The notes: generated from the letters alone by a model not told the origin. A stretch of DNA of 64,000 bases from Achromobacter sp. UMC46 (GCF_014170335.1 NZ_LZZS01000042.1:62001-126000), one strand, 5' to 3'; positions 44,948 through 54,111 are shown, numbered from the stretch's first letter. A program made the numbers and translations.

Positions 44948-46975
44948 CTAATCGCTGACCTGGAGTTTCTGAATGACCCGGCCGTCAATTTCTGCAAGCT
45001 GATGGTCGAGGCTTTGTAGATGACTTTTTAAGCGCGTTTTATCTTCGCTTGTGAAAAGGATCACCTGTTGGCCAAACTTGGCCGATTGAGCGACGCGCTT
45101 CAGCAACTCAAGGAAGCTGACATCGTGCGTGGACTGCTGCCTTGGCTCGTCGAAGACAAGCAAGCCGGGGTGATGCGTGGACGCAGTGCGGGCCACTTCC
45201 AACATGCCGTACTGGTAGGCCCAGATGGTGCGGATGAGATCGCTCGCAGAGATCGTCGTTTGCATCTCGAAGCCCTCAATTTCAGGGCGATAGGTTAAGG
45301 GGGAGAGAGTGACTTCTGTGATCGGAAAGCTCCTGAAATCGTAGTCCTGCAACTGTTTCTGAATCGAGACTCCCCAACTTTCCAACTTGCGATGGTCAGT
45401 CGGAGAGAGGTCGTCTTTTGGGAGATTCCCAATTTCTGTTTGTACGGTCTGCCACTCCTCAGACAACGATGCAAACGTCGCCGAGGCGCGTAGAAAAGCG
45501 CTGTAGAAGTGAGCATCTTGTTTCAGGTCGCGTTCGAGCTCGACACGTTCATAGACTGCCGCAATGGAAGGGCTGTTGCCACTGGATGTGAGTGTCCGCC
45601 GAAGGTACTGAATGCGCTCGCGCGCGTTTGCTATATCTGCACGTGCCGCGTGCACTTGCTGCTGACGCGCTGCGACGACACGTTTGCTTTGCTCTAGCAC
45701 GCCCGTGAACGTGCGATTTTGTTCTTGCAAAAACTCAATATTCTCATCTAGGGACATCACTATCTGGTGCGGTGCAAGCGGCACCAGCGCGTCGAGCACG
45801 GATTGATGACACACCGGGCATGAGCCCTGGTCGAGCTCGGATCCCTGACGGGAACCCAGTTGTCTGAGCGTCCGGGAATCCTTGTTTTGCTGGATGTCCT
45901 CTTTGATCGCGGTGAGACGCTGTTGAACGCGGGCAACTTCTTGTTCTTCAGCGGCTAACGCATCGATCAGCCTAGACAGGACGGCTTGCTGATTCGCCAC
46001 GAACGTTTCGAGCTCTGCGAGCTCCTGCCGCACAGTCTCCGAGTCGGACGATGATTCTGGAATACTCTGTGCTTCCAAGACGGCCTTCTTCTCGGTGCGT
46101 TGTCTTATACGTTCCGAAAGGCTGATCCAGTGCTTTGACTGGGGCACATTGATCGTCGGAGGGACCGTCGGCGGCCACTGGGTCAACGGTTCGGCCGGGA
46201 GGGCGTTGACGATCCCACCAGCGGCCGAGGCAAGTTCTTTAAGCTGCCGAACCTGAGCCGACCATCGTGCCTCGAGTTGAGCTCTACGCATTTGCAGAAT
46301 CTGCCGGTCTAGCGCAATCTTGTGGGCATCCAGACCCATTAGAAATTCGACTGCTCGCTTGTGAACATCGCGGATGCGGAATTGGCTAGGGACCGGCGGC
46401 TGAATGCTCGACCAGCCTCGAGTCTGCTCGGTCATCACAAATGGGAGTATGCACTGAAGGTACAGTGGGACTTCATTTCCTTCATAGTTCTGGACTATAG
46501 GCAATTCCCAACCAAGGAACTGGGCGAGATACCAATGAAATCCGACGGTGCGCACAGCCCCTCCCGAACGGTTCACGAAATAGTCGCGGGAGTTATAGTC
46601 GGCTGGTTGGGTTAACGCAGGACCTTCGTGCACGGTAATGAGATTTTTATCCCGCGTTCCTTTTACCGTGCGTTGAACGGTAATGCGCTTGCCTGAGTCA
46701 TTCTCAATTTCGAGCCATATCTCGGACTCAAGCACCGCATGCGAATGTCGACCTCCATCGAGCTTTGTCGTCATAGCCGGTGTCAACGGGAGCTCTTGCT
46801 GCGAGGTGGTGAGCATTGCCTCCATGCCAAGCACGACCAATATGGCGCGTGCGCACGTAGACTTTCCCATTGAATTGTCTGCCCAGACAACAACTAGGCC
46901 GTCGGAAAAATTCAATGTCGTCCCGTATGGGCCGTCCGTGGTACTAATGTTGATCTTTAGCTGTCGAAGGCGCAT
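44948..46975 (-). CDS. Rad50/SMC-like ATPase with zinc hook (ABC three-component/Lamassu-like)
   Basis: The 675-residue protein has an N-terminal half-ATPase (Walker A WADNSMGKST at 31-40, with Ala where the first Gly is usual). Coiled coil follows, then a zinc-hook CPVC at 386-389, more coiled coil and the C-terminal half (ISASDLIRTIW in the signature position; Walker B GLLVFDEP at about 604-611). This is the SMC-like architecture of ABC-3C/Lamassu ATPases that sense foreign DNA. It starts 4 nt after the middle-component gene, so the operon is tight. Family placement is by architecture and neighbours, not by search. Confidence 0.8.
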   Translation of the reverse strand: MRLRQLKINISTTDGPYGTTLNFSDGLVVVWADNSMGKSTCARAILVVLGMEAMLTTSQQELPLTPAMTTKLDGGRHSHAVLESEIWLEIENDSGKRITVQRTVKGTRDKNLITVHEGPALTQPADYNSRDYFVNRSGGAVRTVGFHWYLAQFLGWELPIVQNYEGNEVPLYLQCILPFVMTEQTRGWSSIQPPVPSQFRIRDVHKRAVEFLMGLDAHKIALDRQILQMRRAQLEARWSAQVRQLKELASAAGGIVNALPAEPLTQWPPTVPPTINVPQSKHWISLSERIRQRTEKKAVLEAQSIPESSSDSETVRQELAELETFVANQQAVLSRLIDALAAEEQEVARVQQRLTAIKEDIQQNKDSRTLRQLGSRQGSELDQGSCPVCHQSVLDALVPLAPHQIVMSLDENIEFLQEQNRTFTGVLEQSKRVVAARQQQVHAARADIANARERIQYLRRTLTSSGNSPSIAAVYERVELERDLKQDAHFYSAFLRASATFASLSEEWQTVQTEIGNLPKDDLSPTDHRKLESWGVSIQKQLQDYDFRSFPITEVTLSPLTYRPEIEGFEMQTTISASDLIRTIWAYQYGMLEVARTASTHHPGLLVFDEPRQQSTHDVSFLELLKRVAQSAKFGQQVILFTSEDKTRLKSHLQSLDHQLAEIDGRVIQKLQVSD

Positions 46976-46979
46976 GCCT

Positions 46980-47474
46980 CTATTTCCTGATTCCGAAGAT
47001 GTTTTCCACCAGCGTCTCCGACGCTTTCTGCTTTATGGCGCCGATCAACCGTTTTTCATTTATATAGACGTCGGGCGTGTTTAAGACGTCTGCCGCGAAC
47101 GCTCTCCCCTGTTGAGTAAGTTCAATTCGCGAGCCGTCTACACGCTGGACGAGATTCTCGCCGAGGGCAAAGTCGATCGCACGGTTGAATGCGGGGTCAA
47201 AACGAACGACCAGCGCGTCAGGGCGGAGCTGCTGTGATATCAGCGCCATAAGGTTCTCGTGGTTTTCTTCGGAGCGCATCGCCCAGTTCAATACATGCAG
47301 CCTAGTGAGGCTGGAGCGTTGCTGCCGACAACACTGTGCGAGCAACAGCATTAGCAGCCCAATGCGCCACGTGGGCCGTAAGTCGCCGGGAAGTGCAATA
47401 GGACGTCGGCCGAAAACGAACTCGACATTTAGCTCGGAGATGTCGAAGACATTCTCGATGTCATGTTCAGTCAT
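46980..47474 (-). CDS. Putative ABC three-component system middle component
   Basis: The 164-residue protein has a central helical region (LRPTWRIGLLMLLLAQCCRQ) and a winged-helix-like C-terminus (GENLVQRVDGSRIELTQQGR). Small wHTH proteins of this size between an effector and an SMC-like ATPase are the middle components of ABC-3C systems. The start overlaps the effector stop by 8 nt. No individual motif is decisive; the call rests on position and fold hints. Confidence 0.65.
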   Translation of the reverse strand: MTEHDIENVFDISELNVEFVFGRRPIALPGDLRPTWRIGLLMLLLAQCCRQQRSSLTRLHVLNWAMRSEENHENLMALISQQLRPDALVVRFDPAFNRAIDFALGENLVQRVDGSRIELTQQGRAFAADVLNTPDVYINEKRLIGAIKQKASETLVENIFGIRK

Positions 47475-48396
47475 GGGCCGGACTCGGGAAGTCGAGCGGG
47501 CAACGCATCAACCAATCAGCCACCGCTTCAGTAGCAAGATGTTGAGCGCTGAAAGTATGGAGTTCGCCTGCTTCTGCTTGGAGGTCATTTTTGAAGTCCG
47601 CGACCACCTCATTTAAGCGTGCATTTGCGGCGATTCCATCGAGACAACTCAATGCGAGAAACTCTTCGCGATGGGATTTGGTTGCAATAACCTTCTCGTA
47701 CACATCAGGATATTTTCTCAGTTGCTCCAGTAGCTCTTGTCCCATCAAATACCATTTCAGAATGCGGCCGACGAATGCATCGAGTTGTGCTTCATTCTTG
47801 ATCATGGGTAGCCGTGCGAGCTTTGTCTTGAGGACGTCGACCAACTTGTCGTTGGAAGTGCTCCAGGCATCGACTTCCTCTTCTGTGATTGGCGATTGAT
47901 TGAACCTCAAGCCCTGTGGTGCCGTGCTCAGTAACTGTTCGCGCGCCACGGAATAACTTGACTCCTGTACCACCATTACACGAAAAGTCGTGTCGACATA
48001 GGGCAAAGCAGCACTAAGAATCTCTTTTGTCTTCTTGGCGGCGTGTGCAACGATTTCCTTGCTGTCAAATAATGGGACGAACAGGATCCAGCGTTTGATT
48101 TTCAGTGAAGGCCGAAATAGACGTTGGAGTACGTTTTTGTTCTGGATGAACTTCGTCAAATCCTCGGTCATCTTGTCGCGCTGCTTGTCGTAGCGCTCCT
48201 GTACGCTAATTGGCTCGTCGCACCCGTAGCACTGAAAGGCTAGGCTGTTGGCAATGCAGAAGCCCTCGATGCCTGCATCTCCGCGATCTTTAGATGGGAC
48301 TCTTTGATATTCCGTCGGCCCGTAGTGGTGTGATAACAGACGATTCGCCCATTCTTCCCAGTCGGTACCTACGAGGCGCGCTACCGATGCAGTCAT
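47467..48396 (-). CDS. Putative effector of the ABC three-component operon, nuclease-like
   Basis: The 309-residue protein opens the operon. Its first 60 residues read like a restriction-type fold: WEEWANRLL, then KDRGDAGIEGF and SLAFQCYGCD. This has the acidic residue and the Gln of a PD-(D/E)xK-type QxK site, but with Tyr57 where the Lys should be. The rest is helical and contains QRDKMTEDLTKFIQN and a strand IKRWILFVPLF. ABC-3C effectors are often such nucleases. The Lys replacement means activity is uncertain. Confidence 0.6.
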   Translation of the reverse strand: MTASVARLVGTDWEEWANRLLSHHYGPTEYQRVPSKDRGDAGIEGFCIANSLAFQCYGCDEPISVQERYDKQRDKMTEDLTKFIQNKNVLQRLFRPSLKIKRWILFVPLFDSKEIVAHAAKKTKEILSAALPYVDTTFRVMVVQESSYSVAREQLLSTAPQGLRFNQSPITEEEVDAWSTSNDKLVDVLKTKLARLPMIKNEAQLDAFVGRILKWYLMGQELLEQLRKYPDVYEKVIATKSHREEFLALSCLDGIAANARLNEVVADFKNDLQAEAGELHTFSAQHLATEAVADWLMRCPLDFPSPAHD

Positions 48397-48429
48397 TTCA
48401 CCCCCATTTTTCCACCTCTATGGGCTCGC

Positions 48430-48457
48430 TAGCCAGCTGGCTATAGGCATTTCCTAT
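48430..48457 (-). promoter_or_regulatory. Two palindromes upstream of the ABC three-component operon
   Basis: A perfect 14-bp palindrome TAGCCAGCTGGCTA (48430-48443) abuts a second dyad ATAGG-N5-CCTAT (48443-48457). They lie 34-61 nt before the effector start. A TTGAAC hexamer further upstream could be the -35 box, so the dyads would overlap the -10 and start area. They look like operators, possibly for the HigA-like protein or the middle component; that is inference. Confidence 0.5.
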
Positions 48458-48632
48458 GCTTCGCAGTTCAATAGTGGTGGGCTGTTACAACGCCTTACTA
48501 TACCTGAGGTCGTCGTGAGTGTGCGTGAGGGACATTGCAGAGCAATCGAATCGCGGGAGCCGGAATATTCGTACAGGTCAAAACTAGAGTTAAGGTTGCT
48601 TCTCAGCGCCCCAAACGGGGCGAGGAGAAGCC

Positions 48633-48920
48633 ATGAAACGGTCGAGATTTATCGAAGAGCAGATCACCTTTGCGCTGCGATTGGCCGATAGTGGTACGCC
48701 GTTGGTCGACCTATGTCGGCAGCTGGCGTGTCGGAGGCGTCTTTCTACACGTGGAAGAAGAAATACGCCGATTTCGGGGTGAGTGAGCTGCGTAAGCTCA
48801 AGCAGCTTGAGGAGCAGCGTGCAGCGCGCTTGCGCACTGGCGCTGCTGCAACGGTCGACCTGGTACGCCAAGAGTCATGCGCGAAACCAAAGCGCGCTGC
48901 GCCAGCGCATTCGCGCGTGA
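48633..48920 (+). pseudogene. Decayed IS3-family transposase remnant
   Basis: The OrfA start (MKRSRFIEEQITFALRLADS) is in one frame up to about 48722, where a single lost G shifts it. It continues in another frame as GVSEASFYTWKKKYADFGVS and on to LKQLEE. At about 48817 an internal deletion joins it to a piece of OrfB (SVQRACALALLQRSTWYAKS and on to a stop at 48920). No terminal inverted repeats were recognised. It lies between the two defence operons. Confidence 0.88.
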
Positions 48921-48956
48921 GTGAGCGAATGGATGCTTCTGAGATCTAGGCAGGGC

Positions 48957-49649
48957 CTACGTTTTCCAACTCACCGACTGCAACCGCTTTTGCCCAACAT
49001 AATGAGGCCGATTCGTCAGATTCAGAATAAGCCCGACCGCCGCCGTCGTGAACTGACCTCGGGTATCAACGTGAACGTCGCCATAGCTTTTTGCTGAAAG
49101 CTGGAGTTGTGCGCACAGGCTCACGATCCGTTCTGTCTTGAATGACACCTTGATTTGATGTGCGAACTCGTTACGCACCTTTCGAATCAGCTCGCACTCT
49201 CGATACTCAACCTCCGACAAGAGGCCCAGGGCGAACGCCGACGCGATGCGCGCAGAGAAGGTACCAAGCGGAGCATTGAAGCCGTCGAGCAAAGCCTTGC
49301 TCCCTTTGTTCGGAATCAGGAACGATTCGATGATCCGCCCCAGCAACTCATCGAGCATCGCTGCAGCCGCAAGAGCCGTTCCGCGCTCAGTCTCTTTGTT
49401 GAACTCGGCCAGGAAATCCATGAAACCGTTCAGGTGCGGATGGGTCTCAGAGAACGGCTTTCGAAGTTCTCCGATCACCGCCTTGCTCGCAAACCTCCCG
49501 GCCTTCATGTCCTCGACTGATCGCAGCAGCACGGCCTGGAATTCCTTCTGCTCTTCGTCCATGGCATTCCAAGATTTGATAGTTGCGGTCGAACCAGCGG
49601 TCTGGTCAATATTTGAAATATTAGGCTCGAAGATCATCGCGAGGCTCAA
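48957..49649 (-). CDS. MltR-like protein with HEPN-type RNxxxH motif
   Basis: The 230-residue protein has DFLAEFNKETERGTALAAAA, LLDGFNAPLGTFSARI and ELIRKVRNEFAHQ, the conserved blocks of the MltR (mannitol repressor) family. Arg159-Asn-x3-His164 matches the HEPN Rx4H pattern. No mannitol genes are near, so a transport-regulator role is unlikely. Given the setting it is more likely an accessory or toxin-like part of the island. It lies about 60 nt after the small membrane gene. Confidence 0.75.
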   Translation of the reverse strand: MSLAMIFEPNISNIDQTAGSTATIKSWNAMDEEQKEFQAVLLRSVEDMKAGRFASKAVIGELRKPFSETHPHLNGFMDFLAEFNKETERGTALAAAAMLDELLGRIIESFLIPNKGSKALLDGFNAPLGTFSARIASAFALGLLSEVEYRECELIRKVRNEFAHQIKVSFKTERIVSLCAQLQLSAKSYGDVHVDTRGQFTTAAVGLILNLTNRPHYVGQKRLQSVSWKT

Positions 49650-49710
49650 GCCCCAAACTTATGATCGATTGTCCGTAGGTGCATGCCTGTGGGCGCTGGA
49701 TTTGTCCGCA

Positions 49711-49839
49711 TCACTTCAGCGACACAACGATGCCGATCACAGCCAAGGCATTGCCGGTGATCCACTGCCAGTGCTTCAGCCAGAAGGTACCGAGCAACTT
49801 AACTGCCGTTGCAAGCGGCGGCTGAAGGAATATTTGCAT
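49711..49839 (-). CDS. Predicted 42-residue single-helix membrane peptide
   Basis: An ATG at 49839 opens a 43-codon frame overlapping the 3' end of the preceding gene by 41 nt in another phase. The product begins MQIFLQPPLATAVKLLGTFW. It continues with a Trp-rich stretch (WLKHWQWITGN) and a hydrophobic helix ALAVIGIVVSLK. GGGGG lies about 10 nt upstream as a possible ribosome site. The gene fits directly behind the STAND and Rx4H genes. It could be a membrane effector or a chance frame; conservation would decide. Confidence 0.45.
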   Translation of the reverse strand: MQIFLQPPLATAVKLLGTFWLKHWQWITGNALAVIGIVVSLK

Positions 49840-50692
49840 GTCCGATAGCCCCCGACAACTGCCTCAGTCGCGCTAGAACGTCTTTCGCCTCATCAGGACG
49901 TGCCGCGCGTAAGGTAAGCAATGCTGCGGCAAGTGCTGCCTTATCGGTGTACTGCAATAGCTCCGCAATTTCCTCGGTAGGCGCAGGCAACGCATTACAC
50001 ATGTATTCAAGGACGTCAGCCTCGATCCGTTGGGTTAACACCCGCTCTATTTCGTCTTGTTGCGCTGCGGCTACGACTTTTCTCCACTGAGTCAACCTGG
50101 TACTCCGCAAAGCGACGGGGTCCAGACCGTAACCGAATTTCTCAACTGCTCGCTCTACGTAGGGGTCGAACTTATACGCAGGCCATTCGCGGTCCAGCCG
50201 AAATTGAAGTTGTGCGACAAGCTGTTCACCGTCAATGGGATCGCTCAGTTGATCACAGGTCCTAATTGCGAGCGTCAGAAGTTCCGACAGCTCGATGAGG
50301 AGCGCGTCAAAACAGGCCTTCCACTGGCTTGGGCTTACGGGAGTGCCGGCGCCACATGTTTTTGCAAACCAGTCCGCGGCACTGCGCAGAGTCTTGATGT
50401 CGCGCGTGCTATCCAACGCAAGGTTGTGGCTCGTCGCAGTACGTAACGCGCCAACGTGGGGGAGCAGGGCGCTTGCCACGCTCCAGGGGGGAAGTGACTT
50501 CAGGAAGCCTAACGGGACCTTTGCCGTTTCGTTGAGCATGACGTAACCCCACGCCACCAAACGATAGAAAGAAAGCTCGTCGGAATCGCCTTGCGGCGGC
50601 TCGAGCGTGATCTCGGCCAGCGGCGGAGATACGTGCACCGCGAGGCGTCGCCGCAGATTGGTCAACGAAGAATGCAGCATTACGAATGTCAT
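49799..50692 (-). CDS. HEPN-like protein coupled to the STAND gene
   Basis: The 297-residue, mostly helical protein overlaps the STAND gene by 4 nt (ATGA). Arg84-TATS-His89-Asn90 in LRTATSHNLAL is an Rx4H motif with the flanking pattern of HEPN proteins, so RNase activity is possible. No other family was recognised. Tight coupling to the STAND gene makes it a likely partner or effector of that sensor. Confidence 0.6.
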   Translation of the reverse strand: MTFVMLHSSLTNLRRRLAVHVSPPLAEITLEPPQGDSDELSFYRLVAWGYVMLNETAKVPLGFLKSLPPWSVASALLPHVGALRTATSHNLALDSTRDIKTLRSAADWFAKTCGAGTPVSPSQWKACFDALLIELSELLTLAIRTCDQLSDPIDGEQLVAQLQFRLDREWPAYKFDPYVERAVEKFGYGLDPVALRSTRLTQWRKVVAAAQQDEIERVLTQRIEADVLEYMCNALPAPTEEIAELLQYTDKAALAAALLTLRAARPDEAKDVLARLRQLSGAIGHANIPSAAACNGS

Positions 50693-53600
50693 GGCTTTCC
50701 TCCGATACGGATCGGATCGGCGATCGGCCCGAGGAAATTGAATGCGATGTTGAATTCCCGGATTTCTCGTCCGTTTCGGAGGTCCTGTTCTGGGAACTGC
50801 CTGGCCTCAAGATCGATCGTCCCGGAAAAACTCTTTACTGAAATTGACCAATTGCCCTCCTTGCGGAGGCGTTCCACCGTGCCACGATATCCTTCCGGGT
50901 CCTTGCTAACCAGGAGTAGCCGACGTACGACGCGAGAGCCATCCTCAAAGTCCGAGTCACGCGACAATTGGTTGAATTGCTCACGTGCCAGCGTGGGATT
51001 GCCGACGATCCAGTGCAGTGCCGCCTCGAGGAGGCGATAAACATTGGATGCGCCGGTCCCGGACAATTCATTCAAGGAGCGCACATATTTCAGAATCGTA
51101 TTCTGGAAGGTAGGGTCTTGCGGAATGACGCATCTATCACGTCGCAGTAGTCGATCGCCCGCTACGGCTAGCCATCGCAGCTGGATCAATAGCTGCAGGG
51201 CGCGAGCGTCGTGGACAATTCTCTCGTATCGATCTTCAAGATAAGTGGCGCCGCTGTCAGCGTCTCTTAGCATTGCCGCGTCAACAGGGGCTGCTCCGTC
51301 GAGTACGTCTGGGCAAAACGAACGCGCGCGCAAATAATAGGCCGTAGCGGGCTTGAGTAACTCAAGTTTATTAAATGAGGTTTCCTCGAGTTTGTTGTCT
51401 CGAAGTACTAGTGCAACCTTCAGACGCCGCTCCTCGAACTCCGGCCGATAGCGTTGCAGACTGTTGTCCGCATTAAAACTGTCAATCGTGGAATAGATAT
51501 CGGCGACCAATTCCAGCTTTCCTTCGTCTGAGAGAACATTCTCTCGCACGATAAGCGCGGGTGCCCACATCGCAACGTCGAACGGATGGAATGAGTTCGC
51601 TGTGGATGCGGTAGTTATCGCTACTCGCGCAGCGCCGTAGGCGATCATTACCTGTTCGGCACTGGCGTTTCGGCTGGCCAGCCCACATGCCTGATAGCAA
51701 TATATCGTTGCGCGTTCAACGTATAAGCTTTGCCGTGTTCTCTTGCCTGCGGACAGCTTTCCAGCCGCTGTCTCTCTTAGTGCAATTTCGATTACTTCTC
51801 GCGCCTCTTCAAGAATTTGGTCGCGCTGCTCGTCGGACAGCCGGTCGTTCTCATCAGCCGTCTGATCCGAAATGTAGACCGTGTCGCGGCGGAACGCCGA
51901 CTCCTGGAGCATCAGGCTTGCATCATGCACGTTGTACCGCGTGCGCAATTCCGTCAGGGCACGAGCGAAATCCAAATATCCTTTCTGGTAATTCTTTAGC
52001 CTCGGTCCGTCACGGCGCATCTTGTGCAAAAGGTCGAGCAGGAAGTCGCGCTCGGCCGTGGCGTCTACGCTAGAAAGCCGTGCTGCGCGGATTAGCTCCA
52101 CAATGTAGCTGACCTCACGCGATGTATTGGTCAAGCGTCTAGCGCAAATCAGCTCGGCCTCCAGCTGCAATCGAGGGAACACTAACAGATCGTTGCCCTC
52201 AGTGTCGGCCATCTTCCACCGGAAAAGGTCCAGCTGGTCGAACATGTAGAGGATTTGCGCGTAGTCTAAGTTGTTATTGACGTTGCGTATTGCACGAAGC
52301 AACAAGTTGACAGGAACAGCGCAGTCAAGCCGTCCGGCGATCATTACGTAATCAACGAAACGCCCCGCAGCATCCTCGCCGTCGGCTACTGCGGCACCTT
52401 CGTCGAAAATGTCCATGTTGCCTTCGACTAAACCAGCGTCAATCAGCTTTTGCGCAAGCTGCGACTGGATACGTTGCGGCCTCGGGACATTCCGCGCTCT
52501 AAGACGGATCAATTCCTCCGTAGCACGTGCCTCGTCGTTGACACCCCCGACGAGGCGCGCTCGGCTGACCGACAGATGTCGATACAACATAGGAAGCACT
52601 TGGTCGCCGGCGCGATGGTAGTCGATTCCCACGCTTTGCCCGAACCGCGCAATTAGTGTTTTGAGTCGCATGGACTCGCCAGGGCTTAAGGTCGGTAAGG
52701 CTTCCGCATATTTCGCGTCCGGAGCGCGTGCCTTTTCTTCGAGTCGATAGCAAGTGCCGATGAGGATGACTCGACGACCCCGACTCTTCAGACCATCTAT
52801 CAGTTCCCTGTAGCGGCGGATATCGGAATTGCAATCACACAAAATCGCCGTGCATTCAGCGCCGCTGCGTTCTGCTATCTCGCAAAACGCGTCTAATTCC
52901 GTCGGCACCGGCACGCGGGCCCACGAATACAGCACTGGTAGGTTGAACTCGTTCCGCAACCGCAGCGCGGCGCGTGCGATCGCGAGGCTTTTCCCCATGC
53001 CCGACTGGCCATGAACGATGAGCAAGCTTTCTCCTTGCCCGGGCCGCTGCACAATTTGCTCCAAATAACCCCAGAGCTTCGCCTCGAAGTCTCGAGTGAT
53101 CGAAAATTCTCTAGCTGTGCCCTCAACTAATCCGCGGGCACCGGCCAAGTCGCCATGGAACCTACGAAAGGCTTCGGTCAATTGGAAGTTGTCGAGTGGC
53201 TCGGGTGGATCAGTCCACGTGTCGTCTACGACAGCTGCTGCGGCCTCAACGCGGAGTCGCGTGCCCGCTGGCAGGCGTAAAAATCTGTCGCCGCCCAACA
53301 TGATGGTGCCGGAGTCGGACTGAAAAATTGTCGGCGCGCTGGGAGACGAGTCTTGCGCAATTTCAATTGCCAGTACAGCCTCTTCAAGGCTTCGCTCGTC
53401 AAAGTGCAGATTGCCGCTGGCGACGAGGTCGGCAAAAAACTCAGACGGTGGCGGTGTTTGGTGCGCGAGGAACCAAATAATGCGTAGACCAGGCTCGGAG
53501 GACAACGGCGCGAGCAGTTCATCGACTGCAAGCCAATCACCAGCGTCAAGGCCTGCGACTACTAGAAGGCCTAGCGATGTGGCGGTCTCGGGAATTCGAT

Positions 53601-54111
53601 TGATCAGGGCATTGGCGTGAACCAGGCGCCGTGTTTGTAAGTCCTTTCGTGATCGTGGTGCGCGAGTTTCCGGTGATGTCTCATCAGCCCGACCGAAAAG
53701 ATAGTGGACTCCTGGGCGGGCGCGGCTCCGGGGCACTCGCGGGAAATGATCCTTGGAAAGAACAGACTCTGGGATTCGCCCCCGCGTCTCGAGCCGCATT
53801 ACGATTCGAGGATCTACGGCTGACGTAAAAACCGCACTCCATGCGACCTGAAATATCTGCTCAAGCGTCTCGGATAGCACTTGGCGCTCAAAACGCTCAA
53901 CGATCCAGCCATAGATTTCATCATTCAATGGCTGCTGCAATACGGAGGTCCACGTTGGATGAGGACTGGGCGTGCCGAGATGTTCTTCAATCTTGGCCAC
54001 GAGGGGGTCCGGACCGGCGCACGGGCTGGAATATTTCTGCCCCAAGAATAGGACAACGGGTCGACTGCTCGTGATAGCGTCACCGAACTGCTTCAAAACC
54101 TCGTCGGACAC
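50689..54111 (-). CDS. Large STAND-type NTPase with degenerate SIR2-like N-terminus
   Basis: The 1140-residue protein starts with GTG behind GAGAGG. Residues 1-255 resemble a SIR2 fold, but the usual motifs are altered: LFLGQKYS where a GAGxS loop is expected, TSAVD for TTNYD and HYLFG for xLHG. The NADase Asn and His therefore seem lost. A P-loop follows (Walker A GQSGMGKS at 368-375; Walker B TAILCDCN at 421-428; VILIGTCYRLEE as sensor-like strand). About 500 residues of helical repeat-like sequence form the likely sensor. The layout resembles Avs-type antiphage STAND proteins with SIR2 effectors. It is the longest gene of the island. Confidence 0.75.
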   Translation of the reverse strand: MSDEVLKQFGDAITSSRPVVLFLGQKYSSPCAGPDPLVAKIEEHLGTPSPHPTWTSVLQQPLNDEIYGWIVERFERQVLSETLEQIFQVAWSAVFTSAVDPRIVMRLETRGRIPESVLSKDHFPRVPRSRARPGVHYLFGRADETSPETRAPRSRKDLQTRRLVHANALINRIPETATSLGLLVVAGLDAGDWLAVDELLAPLSSEPGLRIIWFLAHQTPPPSEFFADLVASGNLHFDERSLEEAVLAIEIAQDSSPSAPTIFQSDSGTIMLGGDRFLRLPAGTRLRVEAAAAVVDDTWTDPPEPLDNFQLTEAFRRFHGDLAGARGLVEGTAREFSITRDFEAKLWGYLEQIVQRPGQGESLLIVHGQSGMGKSLAIARAALRLRNEFNLPVLYSWARVPVPTELDAFCEIAERSGAECTAILCDCNSDIRRYRELIDGLKSRGRRVILIGTCYRLEEKARAPDAKYAEALPTLSPGESMRLKTLIARFGQSVGIDYHRAGDQVLPMLYRHLSVSRARLVGGVNDEARATEELIRLRARNVPRPQRIQSQLAQKLIDAGLVEGNMDIFDEGAAVADGEDAAGRFVDYVMIAGRLDCAVPVNLLLRAIRNVNNNLDYAQILYMFDQLDLFRWKMADTEGNDLLVFPRLQLEAELICARRLTNTSREVSYIVELIRAARLSSVDATAERDFLLDLLHKMRRDGPRLKNYQKGYLDFARALTELRTRYNVHDASLMLQESAFRRDTVYISDQTADENDRLSDEQRDQILEEAREVIEIALRETAAGKLSAGKRTRQSLYVERATIYCYQACGLASRNASAEQVMIAYGAARVAITTASTANSFHPFDVAMWAPALIVRENVLSDEGKLELVADIYSTIDSFNADNSLQRYRPEFEERRLKVALVLRDNKLEETSFNKLELLKPATAYYLRARSFCPDVLDGAAPVDAAMLRDADSGATYLEDRYERIVHDARALQLLIQLRWLAVAGDRLLRRDRCVIPQDPTFQNTILKYVRSLNELSGTGASNVYRLLEAALHWIVGNPTLAREQFNQLSRDSDFEDGSRVVRRLLLVSKDPEGYRGTVERLRKEGNWSISVKSFSGTIDLEARQFPEQDLRNGREIREFNIAFNFLGPIADPIRIGGKP

